From contig CM057158.1 in NCBI GenBank assembly GCA_029962745.1, positions 7,072,179 through 7,136,178 on the forward strand: 64,000 nt of DNA. The letters run 5' to 3'. This document shows, one piece after another, positions 1 through 12,300 of this stretch. The notes under the pieces were generated by a model. It saw only the letters and a list, made by a program, of their open reading frames with translations, had not been told where the DNA came from and ran no database searches. Position 1 is the stretch's first letter. Each line of letters opens with the position of its first letter. Both the position numbers and the translations under genes were made by a program. This stretch comes from Echinometra lucunter (lineage: Eukaryota; Echinodermata; Echinoidea; Camarodonta; Echinometridae).

Positions 1-233
1 TTAATTAATATTAATTTATTAATACAAAAGTAAAAATACATTGGCATAAACTACATTCACTACATATGTATATATTCGCAAGACAGAACTAAGTCATTGT
101 GGCTGTTGATTATGAAGTATAAATCTTTTTCTTGTTTTTTATTGCTGGTTTTGTTTTTAGTGCTATTTATCACTATTGATGTATTAGTAGCATTAAACTA
201 ACACAAGTACATTCTGTTTGTATTGCCTTGCAG

Positions 234-341
234 GACATTGTCACTGGTAGCCCAAATTTTGATCTTTGTGCATTTGTCAACTTATTGAGAGAAAGAATCT
301 ACACTCAAAATTCCTTTGTTGGCCAGTTCATTCTCTCATGG
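234..341 (+). CDS. VAC14: VAC14 exon a (first in window)
   Basis: The acceptor is ttgcag before 234 and the donor is gtaagtg at 342. It starts and ends on codon boundaries and encodes [12 protein letters not shown] through FVGQFILSW, matching the animal Vac14 block with LLRERIY. The gene continues upstream of the window because this exon begins in phase 0 after an acceptor. Confidence 0.93.
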
Positions 342-3300
342 GTAAGTGCATTCATTTGTTATTTCCTTGCTATTGTTTTTTTTTTTTTATTGATAGATAC
401 TGTAAACGTGAAATATTTCACACATTTCGCACAGCACGACAAGATATTTTGTTCATTTTGGAAATTAAAAATGTGCCATTGTGTTTGATTCGGCTGTGCA
501 CGAAAATTTCCACTTTTACAGTATTAGAATAAGAAATATGCATTCCCAGAATCAGAATTATGATTCCTTTTATTTTGGAATCAGTTTCAGTATACAAAAT
601 TGTTTAGAATATCAAAACTATATTCTTAAAATCGTGTTTTGTAAGATCATAGAAGGGATATAAAGAAATAGAAACCTGTTTAGATGATTAATAAAGGAAT
701 GAAGAGCAGAGGAAAAAAGAGGGGGGGGGGTGGGGCACTGGATCTACAATAAAAAAACAGAACTAGAGAGTGCTTTTTTAGTAGAGACAGAGTCTGAGAG
801 AGAGAGAGGGGGGGGGGGGGGGGGGAGAGGGGAGGGAGAGGGGGGTGGGGCACTGGATCTACAATAAAAAAACAGAACTAGAGAGTGCTTTTTTAGTAGA
901 GGACAGAGTCTGAGAGAGAGAGGGGGGGGGGGGGAGAGGGAGGGAGAGGGGGGGTGGGGCACTGGATCTACAATACAAAACAGAACTAGAGAGTGCTTTT
1001 TTAGTAGAGACAGAGTCTGAGAGAGAGGGAGGGGGGGGGAGAGGGAGGGAGGGGGGGTGGGGCACTGGATCTACAATACAAAAACAGAACTAGAGAGTGC
1101 TTTTTTAGTAGAGACAGAGTCTGAGAGAGAGAGAGGGGGGGGGAGAGAGGGAGGGAGAGGGGGGGTGGGGCACTGGATCTACAATAAAAAAACAGAACTA
1201 GAGAGTGCTTTTTAGTAGAGACAGAGTCTGAGAGAGAGAGAGGGGGGGGGGAGAGAGGAAGGGAGAGGGGGGGTGGGGCACTGGATCTACAATAAAAAAA
1301 CAGAACTAGAGAGTGCTTTTTTAGTAGAGACAGAGTCTGAGAGAGAGAGGGGGAGGGAGGGGGGGGGGTGGGGCACTGGATCTACAATAAAAAAACAGAA
1401 CTAGAGAGTGCTTTTTTAGTAGAGACAGAGTCTCAGAGAGAGAGGGGGGAGGGGGGAGGGGGGGGGCACTGGATCTACAATAAAAAAACAGAACTAGAGA
1501 GTGCTTTTTAGTAGAGACAGAGTCTCAGAGAGGGGGGGGGGAGAGGGAGGGAGAGGGGGGTTGGGCACTGGATCTACAATAAAAAAACAGAACTAGAGAG
1601 TGCTTTTTAGTAGAGACAGAGTCTCAGAGAGGGGGGGGAGGAGGGAGAGGGGGGGGGTGGGGCACTGGATCTAGAATAAAAAAACAGAACTAGAGAGTGC
1701 TTTTTTAGTAGAGACAGAGTCTGAGAGAGAGAGGGGGGGGGGGAGAGGGAGGGAGGAGAGGGGGGTGGGGCACTGGATCTACAATAAAAAACAGAACTAG
1801 AGAGTGCTTTTTAGTAGAGACAGAGTCTGAGAGGGGGGGGGGGGGAGAGGGAGGGAGAGGGGGGGTGGGGCACTGGATCTACAATAAAAAAACAGAACTA
1901 GAGAGTGCTTTTTTAGTAGAGACAGAGTCTGAGAGGGGGGGGGGGAGAGGGAGGAGAGAGAGAGAGAGAGGGAAAGAGAGAGAGAAAGGAACAAGATTGA
2001 TAGCTAAACAGAACAAAAAATGAAAAAAGAAAAGGTTAGATACCAGTAAGACTACTTAGGAGGAAAAAAGTGGAGCATAAATCATTATGCTTTTACTTTT
2101 TATTTATAATATCTCATTTCTTGTTATTGACTTTTCTATTATGTTCAGGTCACCACACTGGACTCTGTACCAGACATCAACATGCTAGTCCACTTACCAG
2201 AAATCCTTGATGGACTTTTTCATATTCTCAGTGATCAGAACAAGGAAGTCAGAAAAATGTAATTAAAAGGATATGTATTCATTGTCTACTGGTAACTTCT
2301 GAACTGTAATGAAAAGGGGGAATCCCGTTTTTAATCCATGAAAGATTTAAATCTTATTTGCCTGTGGTTAAAAATGCGGGTAATGCATGTTACATGAAAT
2401 GTGAGCCCAAATTCTCTCTAGTTAGTTGATCATATGTTAGTTTATCATATGTGAATGATTCAGATGTAATCTTCAGATCACACAAAAATGTATAACCTGG
2501 GGGGTGTTTCATAAAGCTGTTCTTAAGTTACAAATGACTTTACGCACGACTGGAACATGTTCTTGGGTGCTAATCATATTCTCATTCATTTACATGTAGC
2601 ATAAGAAAGTATCACCAGTCGTGCGTAAAGCCGTTCGTAACATACAAACAGCTTTATGAAACACCCCCTGAATCTGTCTTGGGTGAATGTTGAATGTATT
2701 GATGTTTTATGTATGATGTGAGAAATAATTCTTTTAATTTGTTCATAACAGGAATTATTAAAGCCCAATTTGATTGACTTTTCTTCAAATTAGCGACACT
2801 ATATTTTTTTTCTTTTATTGCTACATTTTTCTTACAAATATGTATCTGTCGTGAATATAAATTGATGGACAGTTTTTTGAGAAGTTAAGAATTTACCAGT
2901 CTGCTTGAATAAGCAGTGATTTCAATTTTTTCATTGCATTGCTAATTTAAGTATTTCATTGGTTGCATGTATATTCCTTTAAAAAGTTTTCAGCATGAAG
3001 TGACTAATACTGATGCAACCTAAATAGGTGCAATATGTGTAGAATTTTTTGCTGTTTCTTTGAGTGTATGTGATACAATTTTTTTTTAGGGCTTTACCTC
3101 AAAAGTCATTGGGCAAACCAACACATTGTGGACTTTATCATGAATGGGTTATAAAGCAGCACATTATGTGTGCTATTCTTGTGCTTCGGATATTGAAAAT
3201 ATCTATCCTGGTTAAACCATGGTTAAACATTTTATTTGAACACAATGTCTTGCCTAGAGATTGACTTTGTATCCAAACAATATGATTGGATATACGATAT

Positions 3301-6300
3301 GAAATGATTGAAATAATCACTTGATTATTTTCCCAATTCCAATGCATTATGTATTAAGTTATGTTATGTGATAGGAAGTGGTGATTGTACACTAAATGTA
3401 TGAACATTATTTTGATTTGATCAGGTGTGAGTTCTGTCTAGATGAGTTTCTGAAAGGAATCCGCAAGAATCCAAGCAGCGCAGACTTTCCAAACATGGTC
3501 AACATCCTCACCACACATACAACATCACAAGGTTAGTTTTGAATTTTAAAGTTTATTTCCATTGGAACGTAGAAGAAAGCAGTGATAGATGTATATAGCA
3601 GTATTAAAAGCATCAAAATATCACCTAAATGGAATTAAAACAGTAATGTATATACCATTACATGCATGAAGAACAGTGTGCAATTCCTAATAAATAAATG
3701 TACATTAAAAAACAAGTGTAAGTGGGGGTTGAATTGATGATGACTGATGTGTTAGTAGTTTCACCCCTTGCAATAAACAAACCAAAAAAACAAAAAGAAA
3801 AACAATTGAATGATCCTTGCATATATTAAGAAAGCATTGTAATACAAATAATCTAGTGTTGAAAAAGAAGGATTTGGGTATAAATGCACATTGGAAAATT
3901 TAAATTTGTCTTTTATAGCTTAGGGTTGAAGGGTGTGGGAGCCATTATATACTTCATGAAAATACCTTTTCCTCACTTGTACAAGCATCAAAGAAATTTT
4001 GAACGAAAGATTACAGACTTCATTTAATCCTCTTTGTTATTTTATCATTTTTCAGTTGAGTTAATCCAGCTTACAGCAATGACATGGATAAGAGAATTCT
4101 TGAACCTAGCCGGAAGGTCTCTGCTTCATTTTATGTCAGCGCTTCTCAATGCAGCACTACCTTGTCTATCGTATGAAGAGCAACACAGAAAAAATATCCT
4201 TTGAGTATAAGTACCTGAAAAGAGGTTGGGATGGCATTTTGACAATTCTAAGTCCATTGTTCCTCAAAAACTTAAGCTTGTTTGAGAAATTGTAATACAA
4301 TGTCTATCCAAATTGGCTAATTCCTCCTTTAAATGTATTATTTCTTTTTTTTTTAAGTACATGATTTTTGCTGATTTTTGTGGATTCTACATAGTTTGAA
4401 GTGTATGACTTGTATCTTACGCAACTGACAGGCTTTAACACGGCAAAGACCATTGCAGTATTTCATCTTTTTGACATTTATTGAAAGCCAATAAACTAAA
4501 ATCTTCTTTCTTGAAGTTGAATTTTGTGCATGAATACCACATTTGATGAATGTCCTTGACCTTTGAACTCAAGTATCAAAGAAGTTGCTACATCCGTTAA
4601 TCAGAGTTTGATGAGACTCATAACCCAGAGTGATGATGAAGATAACAACCAACATCCAGTCACAAGCACTCCAGAAAAATCTGACCTGTAAGTAGCCAAT
4701 CTGATTTTAGTTTCCGTATCATACATCTTTGATCAAATTGTAAAACATTGTTGACATGGCATATTGACATTTTAAGTTATAAAAGAAATTTTTCTTACCC
4801 TAATGTAGAATGCTTGCTGAATATCCAAACATGTTGTGCACCGATTCTTACTCTCAAAATATTTATGTATTTACCATAAATCATAAGTATACTAGGCTGA
4901 ATTGCATATGGACCTTAATAAGGATGATCCAGCCAATCCTGATTTGGCAATGCAATGCCATTTAGAGAGAAATTGGATTAAATTGAATATTAAATGTTTA
5001 TCATGTATAGATGTGCTGTTTTAATCCCTATCATTTAGCAAATATATCATGTATTTGTATTTTTAAGTCTTGATTGTTCTGATTCATTGCAAATTTCTTT
5101 GATTCGCTGAAAATTCATTTTACATCATTACAAGATCTTGACATCATAATTAGGAGCATCTTTGCACCTAGCAGGATACAGTAAGATGTGCATGCAGTGC
5201 CGAATAAAAATTCTTTGTTAACCCATTCGTGACAGGAATTATTTAAAGCCTAATTTGATCAGCTTTTATTCTTCAAATTGGCAACACCAACATTTTTATT
5301 TTATTGCTACATTTTTCTTATAAAATGTCATGTATCTGAAATGAATATAAATTGACAGAAATTATGATGAGAAGTCAAAAAGTTGCCAATTTGCAGGGGA
5401 AAACGGTGATTTTAAACTTTCTATCACATTGCCAATTTAAGGATTTTAATGCTTATTTTCCTTTTGAAAATTTTCAGCATCAAACAACAAATATTGAAGC
5501 AACCAAAATGGACACAGTTTGTGTAGAATTTTTTGCTCTTTCTGGTCATATATTTGGTAGGTATGATTTTTAGGGCTTTGCATCAAAATATATTAGGCCA
5601 GACCACAAAATGTGGACCTCTGTCACGAATGGGTTAAGTACACTCATTATGCATTCTTATTTAAGCCCGATTGTAACATTTTTCCTGCAGAACTCATATA
5701 ACTCTTCCTGTAAAGCTTCAGCTTGCCCCGATAGTCCAAGTCCTGACCAGATACCTTGGTCACAAGTCAATGCAGACCAGAATAGCTGTTTTACAATGGA
5801 TCTATCACTTACACATCAAGACACCAAAGAAGGTTGGTCTAAAGCATTCAAAGCATCCTGTGATTACAGCATTTCAAGAGTATCAGTGTATCAGTTTCAG
5901 TTTTTAATTCATTTATACATTAAAATATACAAAACCATAAACATTTCATTATACAAATAAAGAATACATCAGGAAAAGATTAATATTAATTTTAGTAAAT
6001 TGTGGAATGTGAAATGTAAATGGAGAGCAGCACTTTGAAAAGCTTGTTATAGCCTGAAAGCATCAGATGTGCAAAGAAATCAAATATATATGTGATATTT
6101 CTACACTGAAGTATCACTTTTCTTATAATGTGAGATTTACTCATGAAAGTACAGGGGCATTAATGTAGTAGAAGCTTACAGAATTTCCATTGGGGTAATT
6201 TTAAGTGTTATGGAATGATATTCACAGAGCATCAATTCTGAAATAGATATGTGCAGATTTATGGTACTATATCTAAACTAAAATGAATTACTTTCAAAAC

Positions 6301-9300
6301 TGCTGATTTCTTTTCAACAAGTTGTCAAGTTTATACAGTACAATACAATACAATGAGTTCATTTATATACTGTATCACTCTTACACATGAATGGTTTCAG
6401 AGCACTTTACAGTGTTGAAACAATAAGTATTAAAAGAAAGTTAAAGGAGAATGAAACCCAAAACACTTTAGCTGATAGTCTTGTTGCAAATTATGAGTCA
6501 GTTAAAACTATCTTTGATTACTCCTATTTGATTACTTAGAAAGGAAAAAGATCTCTCTGAATTGTGCACTTTTCTCGCTAGCCATTCTCTTTTGGGAGCT
6601 GCCATTTTGATTAAACTGTGATGTCAGAGACATACATATCCATTGACTGGCATAAAATGGACAGGTTGCTGCATAATGACTGGGTTTTGAACACCTACAT
6701 TAATCGATGCAAACAACAGCTATCTTCTTACTCCAGCATCTCAAACAGGTGATTTTATATTTGAGCAGTTCTATGTCGACTTTGTCACTGTCCTTTTGAG
6801 CTTTGTCTGACCAAGCAACAACAGAATTTCTTTTGTTATGCCCACTATTGCATAACAAAGGAAACTCTATGAAACAGCGGAACTGAATATGTTGTCACTA
6901 TACACGCTTTGAGAGAACATCCATTCATTTGTATACATTACAATTATTAGAGATGCACATTGGTTTCCTCATAGTTTTGATGTATTCAGATAAATGTTCT
7001 CTCATTGCTAGCATAGTGACAAGCTGTTTGGTTCAGCTATTTCAAAGAGTTTCTTATGTTTTGCAATATTGGGCATAAAGAAACTTTGTTGTTGCTTGGT
7101 CAGACAAAGCTCAACCAATCACTCAAAGGGATGTTGAACAAGTTGACATAGAACTGCTCAAATATAAAATCACCTCTTTGAAATGCTGGAGTAACAGGAT
7201 AGTGATTGTTTGCATCGATGGCTCTAGGTGTACAAAACCCAGTCATTATGCTACACGTCTGTGACATCACAGTTTAATCAAAATGGCAGCTCCCACAAGA
7301 GAATGACTAGCAAGAAAAATGCACCCTTTAGAGAGATCTTTTTCCTTTCTAAGTAATCAAACAGGAGTAATTTAAAGATTTGCAACAATTTGCAACAAGA
7401 CTATCAACTATAGTGTTTGGGATTTCATTCCCCTTTAATGAACAAGTTTATACAATATTATAGAAAGAGAGGAAAAGACAGATGAACAGAGAGAGGTACA
7501 TAATGAATAGAATAACATCAATAGTAAAGTCAACTTGTACTGTGTATATTGCCATGGCCTACTTTCAACACAACGGGAAAACAAAGTCATTGTGTAGCTT
7601 TTAAAATGTGAACATAAAATGGACAGATTTTATGGTGCATCACATGGGTATCAATAGCTTTTAAAGCAGGTTGTGTGGAGAAAAATGAAAATTTTTCAAA
7701 ATGAAAAGCTGGGAATGAAGCTGCCCTTGCAGAAACATGTAACAAACGTTAAAAGTTATTCAATACACATTTTCATTTTCTACTCCTTAAATAGATATTC
7801 TACCATGTTGAACAACTATTCCCAGTCCTGATGAAAACCCTTTCAGACCCATCAGATGAGGTGAGTAACATCAAGAGTTTTTTTTTTTACCTCATATAAT
7901 ATTTATTTACTTTACTTTTTTTTATAAAAAATAACACATTGCGGAATGAACATCAAGTTGATGACTTTTAATCAGTCTATATTAATTTCATGCTTTTGAT
8001 ACCTGGATGAATAAAAGGACACTACTTTATTGCAAGTTGAAAGTGCTTGAAAATAGTGCTTGAATCTATCTGGAAATCATATATTGGAAACTTTGTTTTT
8101 AAATAATGTGAATACTGACTTGCAAGTTCAAGGGGGAAATGTACTGCGTAATTTTCTCTGTTTTCTATGTCCTTGCTAAAAATGACAGTGTTTATCTTCA
8201 TGTAAAATATTCCTAGAAATAGTTTATTCTACTTTCTTAATTTCCTTTTATCTCATGCATGATGGGATTGGTTAGGAAACATAGCTCCTCCAAACTATTC
8301 AAGGGTACATACATGTGCCTTAAATTTTCATTCAATAAGTGCTTAATACTCTTTAAAAAATGTATAATGGAGATGTTCTCTTTTATTGTTTGTAAGGTTG
8401 TTCTCCGTGACCTGGAGGTTTTGGCCGAGATAGTCTCCTCCTCGGCCGGTCCTGGGTTTGTTGCGGACCAGCAAGCAACCAATCAGATCACTCAGTCTGC
8501 ATCTAACACATCCTTCAAGGCAGTATCAGGAACAAACAAGTACTTCAAAGACTTCATGATGAAACTCCTAGACCTATTCTCCACAGATCCACAACTCCTA
8601 GAGGATCGAGGATCTTTTATCATCAGGTAAAGCTTGTTTGTTGTCTTATCTGACAATAAAATGTAGATACTAAGATTACAACATTTCATTACCCAATGTC
8701 AAGACACAGGCCAATCATATATTAGCTCCAGGAAGTAAAAATATCAATATATAGATGAGATAGTGAATAATGCTTTAAGGTAACTGAAGGAATTAAGGAA
8801 GAGACTAAATCTTGCATTTCATGAGTGAAAATTGAAGTGATTTTATTTAGCATTTGTGGAAATCTGAAGAGAGTGAGAAAACAGAAATTAGTACTTCAAA
8901 GACTATAGTAAAACCAGGAACTTCTCTGTGCAAGTAACTTTGAGGGAAGTTTGTGACTGATCTAGATTTGCAAAAGTTTAATGGTTTGATAGAAATGAAT
9001 CACAAAACTAGAATGTTTGCAATGCCTGAGATTTTCTTGCAGCCAAAAGTCATTCATTACAGTTTGCAGGAGTTTCTGCCTGCATTCTGCATTGACCTGA
9101 CCTTCATGACACTTGATTTGAAATCGCATGCGCAGGCTAGTCTCGATATAACAAGCACGGATACAGCAAGGTTTCGTTACGAGGAGGACATTTTCTCGGT
9201 CCCGAAATATTATACGAACAACCCAATGGTGCACCAACCTATTTACAGTGAGCATGGCTGTAACAAGATTTCGTTATAATGAGCCTATCTTGTTTGACCG

Positions 9301-12300
9301 CAAGACAAAGAAAATAATAAGAAATGTGTCCCGTTATAACGAGGAAGGAAAAATCAACCGAACGTCGTTGATCACAACCTGCCTTCTGTAAACTAAAAAG
9401 ACTGTGACCAGCTTAGTTTGAGAAAAGAACACAGTGAATGTGCGAAGAACTGCATCGTGTTGTACGAAGGAGTGTGTAATTCACTTGTGTGCATAATGCA
9501 TGTGTATGAGTGTGTATAGATCAGCAATGACAATGGGAAACTAGGGGGCTTGGATTGGAGTGGTGGAAAAGAAGTCTATTAAGAGGAGCTTTCCCCATTT
9601 ATATAATGTTATTTACGACATAAAAAGGAAATTTTTTACAGTACGAAAACATAACATTTCAAAGACGGCTCTGAACATTCAAATACAAAAAAAAAAAAAA
9701 GCAGAAAACACAGTCACACAATTATGTAATGTTTCTTATTGTCTTATTGTTTTTATTTTGTTTGGTTATAATGAGGTTTCATTGTAACGAGGAAAAAGAC
9801 TTGGTCCTGACAACCTCATTATATCGAGAGTAGCCTGTATTGCTTTACCTCATTCTTTGCATGACAGGCAGCTGTGCTTGTTACTGAATGCTGAACACAT
9901 CTACCAGGCTCTCTCTAAGATTCTTCTCGACTCACCAGACATGAAATTTGCTACTACCATGGTTCAAACACTGAACACCATCCTGCTCACTTCCACAGAA
10001 CTCTATGAGCTCCGCAATAAACTCAAGGATCTTCGAACAGAGGTAATATTCCATAGCTGTGATCTATAATCTCATTGATTTATCTCACGCATATTCCAGT
10101 AATTCACCTTACTTTGTAATTTCAAATTGGTGAATAAAAATTGATGATATTGTAATTGTATTAACTGACATAGATTTAAAAAGATTAAAGAACCATATTT
10201 CTTAGATTCCAGATAAAAGTTTCACCATGTTGACATGAACTTGTTACTTCAACTCTTCCTTACCTAAGATAACAGAATTCAAATGTATCGTAGATTCATT
10301 TATGAGAATGAACATAATCATTTACTACAGATTGCCCTATTTCTCTGCATGGTGTAGGAGTAGGAAATGTTTATGTTGAATATATTGAATATGATATGTT
10401 ATGTTAAATAATACCAATATTGATGTTATTGAAATGTTTGGGCTATATTTTTTCCTTTTATGCTATGACTTTGTATGGTTTTGAATAAGGCTGAGTCGAT
10501 TCGGTTCGAAAACCGGTGCTTGATCGTCGTTATTGAGCCTCGGTCCTGTTTTGGCTAAGCCGGCGCATCGATGAATTAAAGAAATAAATCAGAAAATGAT
10601 AGTGTCAAAAGACTTTAAAGTTTACCGGTTTAAGACCTATATTTCTTTAGAATCACACAATATTATGTGTCGTCTATGACATCGTTTGGTATCTGGAGGC
10701 CATAACTTGTTTACAATAAATATGTACGCTTGTTTGCTGCAAGATGCGCTATATAGCTGGCTTTATCAGAGCCCTTGATGCTATATCATCGCCAACTGAT
10801 TGGCGATATAACCAGCAATGTAGCGATATTTTGTGGAGAACAAGCGTACATGTTTATCGTAAATAAGTAATGGCAGCCTCCAGATACCGAGCGATGTCGT
10901 AGTTGACATGGATGAAAATGCAAGAAATCCTGCAAGCTAATTCCATTTCATTGATTTAAGGTTTGAAACATTATATTGTGTGAATTAATGCTATTCTAAA
11001 GAAATATAGGTCATAAACCGGTTAAATTTCAAAAGTGTTTTGACACTGTCAGTTTCTGATTTATTTCTTTATTTCATCGATGCGCCGGTGTTCGACCGGA
11101 GCAAAGCCATCAAGCCCCGGTATACAAGAAAAAACCGAAATGACTCGGGCCTAGTTTTGAATGTGTATAATCATTGTATAGTTGCTGACAATACTGTTGT
11201 TTTCCTTCCTCTTTTTGTATCATGTCCAATGTCATTCACTCTTGTGTTTCAGGCCAGCTGCAGTCTGTTTTGCTGCCTCTACAAGTCATGGTGTCACAGC
11301 CCAGTTGCAACTGTCTCTCTCTGTCTCCTCACTCAAAACTACAAACATTCCTGCGATCTTATATACCAATTGTATCCTTGAAAAAAGACTAACACATTGT
11401 TTTACCATTGGTTGCATGTAAAGTGGTAAATTACACCAAAGAGTTAAGAATTAGGATTCTATATCTACAAGAAAAAACCGAAATGACTCGGGCCTAGTTT
11501 TGAATGTGTATAATCATTGTATAGTTGCTGACAATACTGTTGTTTTCCTTCCTCTTTTTGTATCATGTCCAATGTCATTCACTCTTGTGTTTCAGGCCAA
11601 CTGCAGTCTGTTTTGCTGCCTCTACAAGTCATGGTGTCATAGACAAATGCAGTCTAGATGTTTTTTGCAGTAATAGGAAGATATCACTTGCATGTTTAGA
11701 GTAATCCAATGGCAGCCAAGCAAAAGACAATGTTTCAGGAGACATTGGATTTGGTGCTGTACGGTAGAGGTGTCATTGTCTAGTGGATATGTTACTGGAC
11801 TGTGGATCTTGTGGTCTGTGTTCAAATTCCGCTGCAGCGATAATGTCCTTTGGCAAGATGTGAATCTACATTTGCCACTCTCTGGTATCTGGTAGGATGC
11901 GAAAGTCATTGTGATTTGTTTAGCATTGAGAGCACCTGCAAAACGCAACTGATTGGAATGGTTCCCAGGGAGTGGAGAAGGTGCATACATTGTGCGCCCA
12001 GCACTCCCACTGTCAAAAGTACATGTCTAATGAGGAAGCTGCCTCTGTTATTCATGCAGATATAGCTGCTGGATTTCTCAATATCACAAATTATGTTATT
12101 TCAACTTGTAAAACTATGGCATGCATGAAATTTCACGTAGATAGTCATTTTTTCCTGCACAAGTGATAGTAGTTAATAGTGAAGCTCATTTAAGGACTCA
12201 GGTATATGACTCTATATCAGTAAGACTGCTGAGATACTTGACCAATCAGTCCTTTGTTTCCTTAACAAATTTTTTATGAATTCACAGTGGTGACTTGGAG

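Larger units (their letters stand above)
11372..12287 (+). other. VAC14: U12-type GT-AG intron of VAC14
   Basis: The donor is GTATCCTTG, eight of nine to the U12 GT-type consensus. TTCCTTAAC at 12258-12266 is a perfect U12 branch site, 22 bases before the AG at 12286-12287, slightly longer than usual. Donor and branch site together make a chance match unlikely. The intron also contains a partial copy of the preceding exon and a SINE. Confidence 0.8.

Noticed and set aside
744..1994. Pro/Ser-rich frames on the - strand across the minisatellite
   Set aside because: They are translations of the C- and CT-rich strand of the tandem repeat inside a VAC14 intron.
4171..4573. GT-AG splice (donor at 4171, acceptor AG at 4572-4573) for the same intron
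   Set aside because: It keeps phase but would delete YEEQHRK, which is conserved with human Vac14, and ignores the perfect U12 donor.
5610..5960. 116-codon + strand frame
   Set aside because: It overlaps a VAC14 exon in the wrong phase and runs through the donor into the intron.
11762..11835. Functional tRNA gene
   Set aside because: Only the A and B box-like parts are present; no acceptor stem pairing, and the body is SINE-like.
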